From Cerrena zonata (lineage: Eukaryota; Basidiomycota; Agaricomycetes; Polyporales; Cerrenaceae), in NCBI GenBank assembly GCA_038087015.1, contig JASBNA010000032.1, positions 1 to 64,000 on the forward strand: a DNA stretch of 64,000 nt, written 5' to 3'. The notes beneath the pieces are model-generated. The model had not been told where the DNA came from. It searched no databases and saw only the letters and a program-made list of their open reading frames with translations. The position numbers and the translations under genes were made by a program. Of this stretch, positions 46,709-58,345 are shown in pieces (within the stretch, counting starts at the first letter, position 1; every line of letters begins with the position of its first letter).

Positions 46709-47743
46709 GGTTAGCGTTAACTCGTAAAGCTTACTGAGACACTGGGTGGAGGAGGACGTAAGGTTGATAGATTCAACTATGAACCTAGAGAGATTTCAAG
46801 CGATCGGGTAGGGACGTTAATTGAAGCTGGAGTATGCAGCGAGAAAGAGAGAACGATAGGCGTGAGGAAGAGGGAAAGAAAGAGAGGTGTGGCTCGAGGG
46901 GATGGAGGAAGAGTTGGTGGAGGCGGTTGGGAGAAACTCCCGATCGAGATCACCAAGGGCGATGCTGACTCAGCCGAGGACTGAACGCGAAGCTATTTCA
47001 AATAAAGAACACATCCTCGCTACAAGCTTTAACAATATTATCAGTACGAGAGGAAGTACCATCTTTACGTTATACTAAGTACACAAGTAATAGCAACCGT
47101 AATTCAGGGATTTTTATACCTTTGTACAAAACTGCCTTGCTTGATTTAGCAAGTCGCCGAGTTGGACTCCGATTCAGTCTCAGCCTGAGTTCCGGTGATT
47201 CAATTGCAAGAGTTATTGTTAGAACAGTTAGAACAGACAACAGACAGAACAGATACTATGTGTGATAGTAATTTGCCCTACGACCTTATACCGTCACACA
47301 AAGTGTATTAGTATCATTATCAGATATTCATCATAGTGATGGTATGTAGGACTCGGAGGGAAATAATTAAACTACCAGAGTAGTGCACATGCTTCAAGAA
47401 CTAACAGGATGAGGAGTACTTGCGCTCTGAGACAACGACATAGGCCTAATCTGTGATGAGGAGAGTCCAGAATGCGGCGATGGTGACAAATGTCGTGTCT
47501 CCATAATTAGAATCAGCCTTTATTGAGTTATGCAATAGAAGTACTTAGGAAAAAGAAGCTTCACCTTACTCGAAAGAATCAAATATGAAATCCCGCCTTG
47601 TGTAATAAAATCTCACCCGCCGAACATACACAAAGGCCAAAGTGAAGCAAGGAGGAACATAATTGTTCTTTCTAGTTATAGCACTGCTCCGAGGAAGTTC
47701 GAGTGTAGATCTATTGCGATGTCGCCAGATGGCTAGGTAGCAG
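46709..47743. other. Intergenic, nothing recognised
   Basis: About 1 kb between RAD6 and the hypothetical gene. Short ORFs only. A stretch near 47,200-47,260 (GTTAGAACAGTTAGAACAG) is a short local repeat. Confidence 0.5.
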
Positions 47744-48711
47744 TCAACGATTAGAACAGAGATTTTTCGTCAACGAGATGGGGATATATATCATGCAGTC
47801 GATATCGAAGTCCGCAGGGGATGTGAAATTACGGTTGTTCTCTACCCAGCGCAAGGGGAGGGATCGGTGTACTGTAACGTTGCAACGGAAATAAAATGAC
47901 AAGAATCGAGTGCGTCTCTGGAAGATGTTCTGGGCCCGTCGTCGATGGCAATCGGATACTGGTACGACATCCAGGTCAAGAACGCCTACGGACCCCCAGA
48001 CCTCGACGACGGTACCTAGAACCAATAGACCCAGGAAAGACAGGAACGTTTGGCTTAAGGCATCCCCAAACATATAAGGATTCCCACTAAATGATGCACA
48101 TGATAATATCAAAGCAGACTCGATGCGCCAGAAGTATTGCAATCTACCTTATAGTTTCATCTGTCACTGGCTATAGTTATCCAGCATTGAAAGCACGTAG
48201 TAAAGGCGATCAAGATACTTGCTGGTAGTCTCTACATGAGACAATGAAGGGCGATACAACTTATTACCAACATGAAAGTGGATAGAGTGATGGCCGGCCG
48301 GAAACACCATGCTTGAAGTTCTCGCCTAACGCGATTACTCCCCCGACAAACGCATGACCTGATATCATGCTAATGTCACAGAGGTTAAGAGATGACACCG
48401 GCGGGTAGGATAGTATAGATTTCCGCTCGCGCGGTATTATGACCGACATAGACATGTAGGTCATTCCACACAAGCTGGCCGTCCTCAGCGAGACGAAATT
48501 AGAGCGAGGGCTGTGATACTCACAGTGACCTGTACAATTTCATCATCGGGATGAATCAACCTGAATTAAATAGAGTCGCCAACCTTGGTCAATGATGAAA
48601 AGAAGAGAAGGCAGCTGACTGGGGAACAGGGACGGTCTCCACCCGAATGTCGAATGACGGGAAATTGAAACGGTCCGCACGTTGATCACCAGAACGCGCC
48701 GCAGAAGACAT
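47744..48711 (-). CDS. Hypothetical protein, six-exon model
   Basis: Exons 48620-48711, 48524-48560, 48399-48474, 48268-48358, 48168-48221 and 47744-48086 join in phase to 693 nt, 230 residues. The start MSSAARSGDQRAD is followed by FNFPSFDIRVETVPVPQ, then VWNDLHVYVGHNTARAEIYT, HAFVGGVIALGENFKHGV, YLDRLYYVLSMLDN and a last exon with a hydrophobic segment (FLSFLGLLVLGTVVEVWGSV) near residues 130-150, a possible membrane helix. The consistent phase over five joins supports it, but one intron (48359-48398) is only 40 nt, short for this genome, so that junction is doubtful. Family not recognised. It is transcribed divergently from GH43. Confidence 0.45.
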
Positions 48712-49040
48712 GGCTTGTTTCTACGGAGATTTACAAGGGAGTGATATGAACGAGAGAAGAATGCTTGTCCATTTTAGACAGACCGCCATCGTGGTTCTGA
48801 GCAAGGTGAGATTTCCCGCCGGGCCGTCAGGGAGATGGTGAATATCATCGGGTATACAGCTGTGCTCGCCTTCTTTCCTAAGTACCATGACCTCACGTTT
48901 CATATACGATTTGTCTTTTGGTAACTCTTCTCCCTCACTGCGCCATGTGAACAATCAAACGGAGGCTATCCGCGTGCTCCTCATCATCAAGATATAAGTA
49001 CAAGCACCAGTGCGCAATTCATCGGACAGTCTATACCACC
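48712..49040. promoter_or_regulatory. Divergent promoter between hypothetical gene and GH43
   Basis: 329 bp separate the two divergent starts. On the + strand TATAAG at 48993-48998 lies 43-48 bp before the GH43 ATG, which has a good start context (CACCATGG). No TATA is obvious on the other side. Confidence 0.45.
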
Positions 49041-50731
49041 ATGGCTACTCGATTCCTCCTTCTAGGTGTCCTTTCTCTCGTAATCACAGCATGCCAAGCT
49101 GTCGTCGGTCCCGGACGGGTCACTGGTGACACTGCTGTTCATGATCCTAGTTAGTTTTCAATTGCATGATCAATTAATGACTTATACTCACAACGTCTTC
49201 AAGCTATGTGCAAGGACAATAGCGGAAAATACTGGGTCTTTTGTGAGGCTCTATGTGCTTAACTACCGGAGAATCACTTTCCTCATACTTTATTCAGCTA
49301 CTGGCCCCGGTCTTGAAATCAGAACGTCCACCGATCGTATCGCCTTCACGAAGGTCGGACTTGTTTGGCCCAATGGTGCTTCATGGACCGACCAATTCAC
49401 TGGTCAGTCAAACGGGTAAATTTCTGATTTAATGAGGTCGCATGTCGAGCATGAACTAAGTCTATATTCAAGCTCCTTATGGGCCCCGGACTGCACTTAC
49501 ATGAACGGCCAATTCTACGTAAGTACTCGAGACGATCCCCATATTAATACTTATCAAGGTGCACTAGCTTTACTATGCGGCCTCCAGCTTCGGCTCACAA
49601 ACAGTAAGTTGAGCATCTCTGCAACAGTTTCTACACTCGTTAACATTTGTCTCAGTCTGGTATCTTCCTGGCGAGGTCAAGCACGGGCCTTCCAGGAAGC
49701 TGGATCAATGATGGTCTTGTAACCTCTACGACTCCGAGTAACAACTACAATGTAAGCTACTAATCAGTTCAGTCTGAACGACAACTCCTAATAAACAATG
49801 ATAGGCTATAGATCCTAAGTACGTCACCCCGATACGTGCTATGTACTGACCGAAAGCTAAGGTTCCGCAAAGTCTTATCATAGGTGAGTGATGCTCTGAC
49901 TTTCTGTGTTCACTTCATTGAATGATGTAACTCTAGAAAACGGAAGTTGGTTCCTCTCACTAGGCTCGTTCTGGACTGGTATCAAGCTGTATGTCATTTC
50001 ACATCCATCGCATGCAGTTAATGTAATTCATGTCTTGTGTTTCTAGGATGAAGTACGTCACACCCAACGATCATTCGCTCTATTGTATATTGATTTCAAC
50101 TGTACAGCCTGAACTCGGGAACCGGAAAACCATCGAGCTCTGCTGTCACCGCCCTTGCTCAGAGAACTGCCAACGGCGGCGCAATTGAAGCCTCCGTGGT
50201 TTACAAACACAACAATTTGTTCTATCTGTTCACCTCTTGGGACAACTGCTGCCGAGGAACTTCCAGCACTTACAATATTCGTGTGGGACGTTCTTCCTCG
50301 TAAGTACGCATCTTTTCTTCGTTGGTCATCTACTCAATACTATGTATAGTGTATCTGGTCCTTATGTCGATCAAGCTGGTGTCGCACTCACTTCGGGTGG
50401 AGGAACTCTTGTGCTCGCGTCACACGATAGCGTAAGTACTCTTCCATCCATTTATACGATTATTACAAGCTATAACCTATTCTCTCAGATCATTGGTCCC
50501 GGTGGTCAAGATTTGCTTGATGATACCGACGGACCGATTCTCGTATATCGTGAGTTCTAATCATACTTTAATGTTCCTCAACTTATAGCATTGCAATAGA
50601 CTACTATACCGCTACTGGCAGCTTCGTAAGTTCATACATATTTTTTGTAAAAAGCCCAGACGGTTGACTTGGATATGTAGCTTGGAATCAATAGGCTCGA
50701 CTTCACTAGTGGCTGGCCTGTCGTCGTCTAG
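49041..50731 (+). CDS. Secreted GH43 arabinan endo-1,5-alpha-L-arabinosidase
   Basis: Fifteen exons join in phase to 939 nt, 312 residues: 49041-49149, 49204-49242, 49298-49415, 49473-49518, 49568-49603, 49656-49751, 49805-49818, 49873-49883, 49937-49988, 50047-50052, 50108-50299, 50350-50431, 50489-50549, 50600-50625 and 50681-50731. The N-terminus MATRFLLLGVLSLVITACQA is a signal peptide. The five-bladed propeller family motifs are in order: VHDPTMC (catalytic Asp near residue 35), LWAPDCTYMNGQFY, FGSQTSGIFLARSS, NAIDPNLIIENGSWFLSLGS (second Asp), ANGGAIEASVVYKHNN (catalytic Glu) and LFYLFTSWDNCCRG, then DGPILVYHYY. The enzyme cuts arabinan in plant pectin outside the cell. Several exons are tiny (14, 11 and 6 nt). 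Identity is strong; exact subfamily is not settled. Confidence 0.9.
50047..50052 (+). other. 6-nt microexon of the GH43 gene
   Basis: Exon GATGAA lies between acceptor TTTCTAG and donor GTACGTCA. It completes the Leu codon begun before it and supplies Met and the first two bases of Asn, giving GIKLMNLNSGTGKP. Without it the phase is unchanged, but LMN would be lost from a motif conserved in this family. Confidence 0.75.
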
Positions 50732-51181
50732 CTTGCTACGTATATGAAATACCTTGTAAGTGCCATTGCAACCAACAGTCACGGATTGTATCAATTATAC
50801 CGTACAAGGCTGCGGACTCTATCGGAATGATCATGGATTGTCCAGTAATGCTTTTGCACATCGAGTCCCTCCTCAAGGCGAACTACACTTATCTTGTAAA
50901 TCCTGTTCGAGTTGACAGCATGTATTATTTCATTCCGTACAATGCAACCTTTGCTATTTTTTAGGCCGTACAGCGTTTCCGGACCACCTTACCATCAAGC
51001 TATACCGTCGAAGAGGGTCGATCGAACATCATGAAGGAGATTTCGATACTAGTATTCATACAGACACTCATGATATATCCCAAATTGACTAATATCACAG
51101 TGTAACTAAGTGTATTTGAGGTCAAATAGGTCGAACGTCATTAATGTCGCTACCGAGTACATGGCATGTCGACATAAGCTA
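50732..51181. other. Convergent intergenic region
   Basis: 450 bp between the stops of GH43 and the F-box-like gene. Part of it (near 50,810-50,940) reads like coding sequence in places (DCPVMLLHIESLLKANYTYL), but with stops and no clear start. It is probably 3' flank. Confidence 0.45.
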
Positions 51182-53011
51182 CTAAACTTCCTCGGACGGT
51201 ATGATAACAAAATCACCAACCAGACTCCTAACTCGAAAGAGGGAGCCCGATTCATCAAGCTGTTTCCATCCCTCGCTAGGCATCTCGGGAGCCTTGAGTG
51301 TCAACACCCTCAGCTCCATATTCTCCTTCTTCCGCTCGCGTAAAGCATCTCCAAGATTTCTAAGAAGGGTATCGGGAATATATGGTCTTAGATCATTAGA
51401 CCAAAGATATGGTATATACATCTCGACATTCAGCTCCTGGAGGTTCGGAAGAATCAAACCGTCCTTTTGATCTAGAGTTAGGAACACGCTTGGGAGAAGT
51501 GCGTCAAAGTACTCGCTCCCGTCATTGGTCGATTTGATTGGATGGGGTAGGGTGATGTCTAGGGTTGTCGTAGATGGGATACCATGGAGGATGGTCTGCA
51601 TTGCCAAGCCACAGTCCGTAGAGCCACCGCTACTCTCATTGAACCAAAGTTGACACTTGGGTACCAGTTTCCAGTGAGAGGAAAGGGCATCCGCCAAAAG
51701 CTCAACAAAGAAGGTGAAAATTCTTGAAGGTATAAAAGCTGAGCAAAAAGCACCAATCCTGATGTGATGCGACGTATCAGCCCCAGCTATAGAGGGAGTA
51801 CCATCCTCGTCTGCGGTGAGTAGATACAAGAACGATACCCTGTCTTGTTTTTCTACATTAACCTCAAATGTATGTTTCATTCTTATAGACGATGGGTTGG
51901 GCTGAGCAGGCGTCAGCTTGGATTGCAGCATACTGGGTAACATTAACCACATGTCTTTGGTGCCACCTGTGATAGTTAAATCAACACGGTCGGCCAAGGA
52001 AACATGGTCAAGGAGTAGGAGGATGGTGGATAGACTGGCTTCGACATGCAGGTACTTCAAGTGGCTAATATGGGAACCTATTTGATTCGAGGGCGGGGTG
52101 TCGTAGTCACGACCATAAATCAAGCGGAGGTCCTCGAGCTGTGGCAGCTCGACCAACTTCGGTAGTATGTCATGGACATACCTGTCTAGGATTTCCCTAC
52201 CAACATACGAGAGGATGAGGGTCTTAAGAGTACGAGGAAGGGAATGTGAGGACCAACCCCGACAGAAAAGATATGCGCCTGTATTCAAGTATTGTAGGTT
52301 TGGCATGATCTCACTGATATCCCGGTCGAAGGTGACGCGTGTTAACAAATCCGTCGGATACTCGAAAGAAGACAGGACCGGAAAACAGGGCCACTTCCAA
52401 CGTGCTACCCCTTGACATAGCGTTGTGTCGATCTTCAAGGTTCTCGCACGGGAGAGAAAAGGAGTCAATTCTTTGCGACTCGGGGGAGATTTGGACGATA
52501 GTATTAGATGCAGCGGTAGTTGCTTTGAAAGACGGAGGAACTCCGTTGTGCAAGATGCAGATTTCGGCATAGGAATTCGAAAGGTAGTGAAGAACAACGG
52601 GTTGGCAAGCACGATGTTACGCCAAAGTCTACAGACGTGTGCCACCTTCAACCAAGCAACACAAGGTAAGCCTTGCGTACCGCACATCCTGCGGTAGTAG
52701 AGAAAGATCTCGGAAAGGATCTCTGGAGGAAGTAACTTGTTTATGGAGGGAACAATCTCGTTGAGTGAACTAGAATAGCGAGCAATCGCCCGCATGTGGT
52801 GGATGAGGAGATTCCTGAGCTTCAAGACAATCTTCTCGTGTGATTTAATGCGTGAATGTATTTCTTCGGCAGTAAGATTATCAAAGGAGGTGCCAGGTTT
52901 GACGACATCTGGCAAGAAATCATCGAGTCTGCCCACATTCAAAATACATATATGAGGCACAAAATATTGCTCGTCTCGGGATAGAACCTACATGGTTGGA
53001 ATAGAGTTCAT
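51182..53011 (-). CDS. F-box-like protein, paralogue 1
   Basis: Two exons, 52992-53011 (20 nt) and 51182-52928, join through a 63-nt intron to 588 residues. The start is MNSIPTILDDFLPDVVKPGT. An N-terminal helix (residues about 25-60, LTAEEIHSRIKSHEKIVLKL) is followed by an F-box-like segment, LLPPEILSEIFLYYRR ... VAWLKVAHVCRLWRNIV. The rest is a long leucine-rich region without clear repeats (LEDLRLIYGRDYD, LKYLHVEASLSTILL). F-box proteins usually bring substrates to SCF ubiquitin ligases. The copy at 55836-57644 is a paralogue in the opposite direction, with 18-20 nt matching exon structure. I take 53011, not the ATG at 52960, as the start because the same 20-nt exon occurs in the paralogue. 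Confidence 0.85.
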
Positions 53012-53701
53012 TTCAATCACAAAGGGTCTTCAAGCTTCAAGGCTTCAAGTCGATGGAAACTCGTTTACAAGAACGGTAATTGCTTGCAACAAGGGTGGAT
53101 GGATCGGCAAGTAGCAGCTTACTCAGCACTTGCCTACTGTGAGGGCTCTGTTGGTCATCGAAAAGGCATTTCAATATTCATATGATCATTCACTAGTTAT
53201 TTCTACCTACTTATGTATCTGACGTTTCGGTTTACAACATAAACAAAGACTCGCTATGAATTGATCAACAAACAACACTAGTAGTAGTAACCCACGAGCC
53301 CGCAATCAATCGCGAGCGAAGCCAAGAAACAAGGAATGAAACACGGAACAGCTTGTGTTTTAGCGGTGCATGGGAGATCCTCGAGCTTTAAGCCCAAGGT
53401 GGGAATGAAGAATAGCCAAGAAAGGGCGAAAGAAAGGTAAAGATAGAGAATAAATGGGAAGATAGGTACGGATGTTGGGGGCGGTTGTGTATGGTATGCA
53501 GGGGGGTGTCGCGGCGGATAGTATGTGTATGGATGTGGATGTGGATGTTTGAAAAAAAGTTGGTATCGCAGTGGAAAAAGTGGGTGGTGTTGTCGGGACG
53601 TGTGATGGAGGGACTAGGAAACAAACGGCAAACGGCAGACCAGAGTTCGTGGGTCAAGAACGTAAAGGCAAACGGAACGAGAGAGCGACCGTAGAACCAC
53701 C
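53012..53701. other. Intergenic: promoter of F-box-like gene 1 and 3' flank of the next gene
   Basis: No gene supported. A short GGATGT tandem repeat lies near 53,529-53,546. The ORFs here are antisense to nothing recognisable. Confidence 0.5.
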
Positions 53702-55240
53702 TCACTCCCTCCCAGGAAAGAGCAAAGGAGCCAACTTGGCAGCCTCCTTCACATCCTTCGTCGCCGTCGGCCTTCCTCTCTCCCTCTCTCCCCTCGGAAC
53801 TCTTTCCGAGGCCTCAACTCTCGGCGCCTTCTCTCCCCTACCAGCAGCAACACCAGCTCTCAACGGAAATTGAACGGCAGCCTGAACACGTCCATTCAAC
53901 CTCGGCGACCTCCTCAACTGCTGAACGGGAGGCTCATCCTCATCTTCCTCGTCCGAACTCTCCCATTCCGACTTCTTCTCCTTTCCCTTCCCTTTCCCTT
54001 TAAAAACTTTGGGCTTCTCGGTGGCCCTAGCCAAAGGTCTCGACTTCTCCAACCGCTTAGGTTTCGGAGTCGAAGGATATTCTCCGAATTCGTCTTCTAC
54101 GTTATCGCTATCGACAGCAGGAACAGGAACAGGAGAAGGAGAACCCGAGGCTCTCGAGCGGATCTTTGCATGATCGAGTTTACGAGCTTCGGGGAAGAGG
54201 AGTTTGGGAGGACAATAGGGGGTAGGTGAAAAGTCTGGATCGGTAGGCGGCAGTCTGGATGGGCTGTTACGGTCAGAAGGAACTCCGTTGGGTGCATCGG
54301 GGTCATAGAGGGGATTGATGAACTCGTGCTTCACGCCTCGGCTGTAAAGAGAAGAAAAAAGATATATCAGAATAGAGTACACGATCGGGAGTTGGAAGCA
54401 GACATACTAGACCATGGTGATTGTAGGCTTCTCGGTGTATGTCTCTGCAGTTTTCGGTCGCTCAGGACTGATAGAGCTACTTCCGGGTGCAGAAGAGTCA
54501 TCCGCAAGGAAAGGGTTGTTCGGCGAGTCACGCTCAGGGAATAATCTCTTTGCAGAGTCGCGGACCGCCTTGCGAGATTTCCTCTTGGGTTCAGGTGTTC
54601 TGGGTGGGGGAGGTGGAGTGACCGGCCTTGAGAAAGGTCTTGGATCCCTCCGAGAAGGAGGAGGCGAGAACAAGCCAGTGCGGTTTCGTTTCAAAAGATG
54701 AGGAGCTGGAGGCGAAGACGATGGAGAACGCGTTCTAGATCGAGAACGACTCCGGCCACGCTCTTCTTGTCTGGTGGCAACGCTGTCGAGTGTCCTTGCA
54801 GACTTTGGGATTATAGGCAAGATCGATGCTCTCGAATCGCCAGTCCAAAACTCTTCCTCTGCAGCGCGTCGACTGAGTTCTTCAGCGATGGCATCTAGCT
54901 TGAGAGTACGTCTCTTCTTGTTTCCTATGACCACAGCGTCCTCCTTGACATGCTCCACTGGCCGTTTACTCTCCTCCTTGTCCGAAGCATCGAGAACAGG
55001 AAGTTCATCGTCTTCCTCCGTGTCAGAGTCGGTTACGCGAGAACGGGCACGTTTGCGTTTACGAGTTGCTGGGGGAGTCGGTAGAGCTTGAGTCGGAACT
55101 AGACGACTAAGATGTTCCTTGGCTAATGCCTTGGACGCGGACATGGGAGCTGCAGCTGAGCTCGAAGGGCCAGTGACATGGGTCTTCTTGGATGAGTGTT
55201 CTGTTACGGGAGTGTTGAGCATTGCACGAGTACGCGGCAT
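53702..55240 (-). CDS. Basic, disordered nuclear-type protein, unknown function
   Basis: Two exons, 54408-55240 and 53702-54341 (66-nt intron), join in phase to 490 residues. The start MPRTRAMLNTPVTEH is the first ATG of a coding-like reading. Lys/Arg clusters (RKRKRARSR near residue 62, KKRR near 108) suggest nuclear import. An Arg/Ser stretch (RGRSRSRSRTRSPSSSP) and a proline-rich part (VTPPPPPRTPEP) follow. A conserved-looking core spans the splice site: TITMVYRGVKHEFINPLYDP, near residues 273-290. The rest is acidic and basic low complexity (WESSDEEDEDEPP; GKGKGKEKK). I do not recognise the family. The sharp core inside disorder suggests a short interaction motif in a chromatin or cell-cycle protein, which is only an inference. 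Confidence 0.8.
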
Positions 55241-55835
55241 GGCTGCCAGCGGTCGAAGAGGGTAGTAAGTAATGGGTGGTAAATGAAGTAGGCGTTTGTT
55301 TCGGGCGTTTTGTCGTAAAGATATCGCAAGTACGTGAAGATAGAGGTGAGGAAAGAGATTGAAAAGGGAGAGGTGAAGCGGATATGTGAAAAGAAAGAAC
55401 AAACACAGGGGACAATGAGCAGACCACCTCGTCGACCCCTCTCCTCCAACAACGACAACAACACCCGTCCCGAACAAATAAGATAGCGGACGCCAGGAAC
55501 GGGCACGTTTACGTAAGCGCTTACATAAGCAGTTCCCACGGCCAAATCCCTGCACTTTGCTGTCCGAGTGGGGATGGAAAGTGACAGATGGAGAATTTTT
55601 TGAACTCGGGATAGTTCTTCAAGCTATATATTTCGACTGGGTCATGTATCAAAATTACTTTGAATGTTATACTATGCTCTCTTTGCATTCTCCTTTCACC
55701 CTTTGTGGCTTAGGTAAGCTTCACCCGTCAACACATCCAGGCGCTCGCTTCATCCATTCCCAATTAGGCTTCAAATTCAACGTTGAACTTAACATTCACC
55801 CTAAGTTGCTAATCACCCTGAGACAACACACAAGC
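55241..55835. other. Divergent promoter region
   Basis: 595 bp between the basic protein gene (-) and F-box-like paralogue 2 (+). An upstream extension of the reverse ORF to 55555 is open but hydrophobic and unlike the protein; I treat it as 5' leader. Confidence 0.5.
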
Positions 55836-57644
55836 ATGGATTCAATCCCAATCATGTAAGTTCACTCCGCATTACCAAATTCATAACTTTCATTCTAATG
55901 TCACAACAGTATCGATGGGTTTCCGCCGGAGGTGGTCACGCCTGGCACTTCATTCAGCAATCTCACCCCCGCTGAGATCCATGCTCAAATAACCTCCCAC
56001 GAGACCGTAGTTTCTAGGCTCGAGTACCTTCTTCTCCATCACAGACGAGCGATCGCTCGCTATCGCGGTTCTCTCAACGAGATCGTTCCCTCCATCAACA
56101 GATCGCTTCCCCCCGAGATCCTTTCCGAAATCTTCCTCCGCTATCGCAGAGTACACAATTATGGTACACAATACATCCACGATGCCAATCGATCTTTCTA
56201 TCCTTGGCTGAAAGCGGCCCATGTTTGCAGATCCTGGCGTAATATTGTACTTTCCACCTCACTGCTTTTCGACACCCTCCATATGCCTATGATGCACACA
56301 TCCTTCGGAGGGGATTTCCTTCGTCTTTCAGGAAAAAGGCCACTATACCTAGAAATACACTATCCCTGGTGGTATCAGTGTACTCCTCTTCTTCACCGTA
56401 CCCGGTCCGTGATCGTTCATTCAGATCCGTCGCATGACTGGGTTTGGAAGTGGCCTACTTGTCCTACTGTATCATATTTTGATTGGTGTCCCTCCAAAGT
56501 GTTGCCGCGCAGACTTTTGGATCGTGACTTACGTGATGTCATGCCAAATCTACAGTGTTTGAAAACAACCAAATCCGTTTCGATCTGTGACACTTTCCCA
56601 CGGACTCTGAAGACTCTTATCCTAACTGGGAACATGCCTCCTGGGCGGCGAGTCGAAGAGATTCTACTGAAGCTACATGAACTACCCCAACTCGAGAATC
56701 TCAGCATATCCTCCTTATATCATGATGACCCCGATCTCTCACTGCCACCAGTGGTTCAGGAACAAAACCAGCTAGGTCACCTAAAATGCCTGGAGCTCAA
56801 GGGTCGTCTACCATGGATCCTCACATTCCTCTATCACATCCGTTCGGTTGACTCTCTCAAGTTATATTTCAACCATTTTTGGAGCAGGGACCCATGGTCT
56901 TTGCTACCTCCAGTGCTACAAACCAAATTACGGCCTCCTCCTCAGTATTGTTTAGTCCCAATTGGGAATTCCTCTGCATTAACATGTGGATTTGTGCAAC
57001 GTCGAGACGGGCTCGAGCTAGGGATCAATGAAGGTAAAGGGTATGACAATACGTTCCCCTACAACTCATACCAGGTTATCATTAAAGTTGATCCACTGCA
57101 ACATTCACTTCCCATCGAGATCCTGACAAGATCTCTTTCCTCGCATCTCGCATCAGTCACTAGCTCAAAATTCACATTTGAGCCTGATCCAATTCATAGC
57201 AATAGCAACTTATGGCACTCTCGCATTATGATGCAAACTGTCCTTTGCACCATGCCTAACACGACCATCCTAGACATTACTCCATCGGTAATTCGGGTCG
57301 ATCTCAATGGATACTTCGATGGATATTTCGACGTATTACTTCCTCCTCCAAAAGAAGATAATACCTTGCACTTCCCAGACCTCCGTAAAATGCGCCTTGA
57401 TGCAAGAGGGCTAGTATATAACTGTTACTATCAAGTCCCCAGCAGTGTGAATGCATTTTTTACACCCCTTAGAGATGTTTTACAATGTCGAAAGGAGCAT
57501 GGGATGGAGCTTCAAGTATTGGAAATGTATGGCTGTGATAGAGTAGATGATTCTGGCTTGGTAGACAACCTCACAAGCTTGCTAGGTCCTTTCGTTGGTG
57601 ATCTGATCTTCAGTTATCAGGATCCTGAGGATCCTGATGAATAG
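55836..57644 (+). CDS. F-box-like protein, paralogue 2
   Basis: Two exons, 55836-55855 (20 nt) and 55910-57644, with a 54-nt intron, encode 584 residues. The start MDSIPIIIDGFPPEVVTPGT is followed by SNLTPAEIHAQITSHETVVS. The F-box-like part is SLPPEILSEIFLRYRR ... FYPWLKAAHVCRSWRNIV, near residues 80-125. The C-terminal part is leucine-rich (LPQLENLSISSLYHDD; LKCLELKGRLPWILTFL). It shares gene structure, N-terminus and F-box with the copy at 51182-53011 but is well diverged downstream, so the duplication is not recent. Probable role: substrate receptor of an SCF ubiquitin ligase. Confidence 0.87.
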
Positions 57645-58181
57645 ATGAATAGATGGTAGTAATTTTCTTAACTGCATATCTCGGTCGACATTAAAGCCAA
57701 CAGAAAGGTGTAGAGATGTAGACACGGAAATAAATTCGTCGTACAAACTTGCACTTCCTACGGGATTCAAGTTCGCGGTCTAGATAGGGGTGGAACTCGA
57801 AGCTACTGTAGTTTACGCAGCCTACTTGTGATGAACTCGGATTACTTCATTTAATGTCCTATTGCATGCATTTAATCTGAGAGCCAGCCGTACTACGAAA
57901 GACCATCACATGCGTCAGCTAGATTCCTTGCTTAAAGCCTGACAAATTTTCAAAATTAATCATTTATTTGAGTCCGAGAGCCCGAGAGCGGTATCAATAT
58001 ACATGTTCCTTCAGTTACTGGTAGTCAACTCGGAATCTCAGTATAGATGGTAAAGTCTATAAAAGGATATCCGAGATTGTCTCAACTCTCGATTAAGCGG
58101 TTAGTAGTCGGGACCAAGTCGCCAAGCTTACTGGCATACTACGTTGTCTCCTGCTCAGTACGACCAAATGGTATCAAAATC
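57645..58181. other. Intergenic, nothing recognised
   Basis: 3' flank of F-box-like paralogue 2 and upstream sequence of the remnant at 58182. Short ORFs only. Confidence 0.5.
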
Positions 58182-58345
58182 ATGGATTCCATTGCGACTA
58201 GGTATGCTCCGTGCTTGATGATATCAATACCATCCTTCTCATACATACCCGTTAATCTTGTTGCGATGCAGACTCGACCAGTTTCCGCCAGAGGTTGTCG
58301 CGCCCGATAGCCCGTTTTCCGGCCTTGTCCTGGACGATATATATG
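58182..58345 (+). pseudogene. 5' remnant of a third F-box-like paralogue
   Basis: A 20-nt first exon (58182-58201, starting MDSIAT) is followed by a GT-AG intron (58202-58271) and a second exon from 58272 reading LDQFPPEVVAPDSPFSGL. This matches the first 25 residues of paralogue 2, including exon size and splice phase. Similarity ends at about 58,330, and a stop follows. The gene body with the F-box is missing, so it is a truncated pseudogene. Confidence 0.75.

Noticed and set aside
47080..47300. Possible solo LTR
   Set aside because: Short repeated words (GTTAGAACA) are present, but no TG...CA ends with a target-site duplication could be set.
51182..52960. Single-exon start at 52960 for F-box-like paralogue 1
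   Set aside because: The 20-nt exon at 52992-53011 and its intron match paralogue 2 and give the homologous N-terminus.
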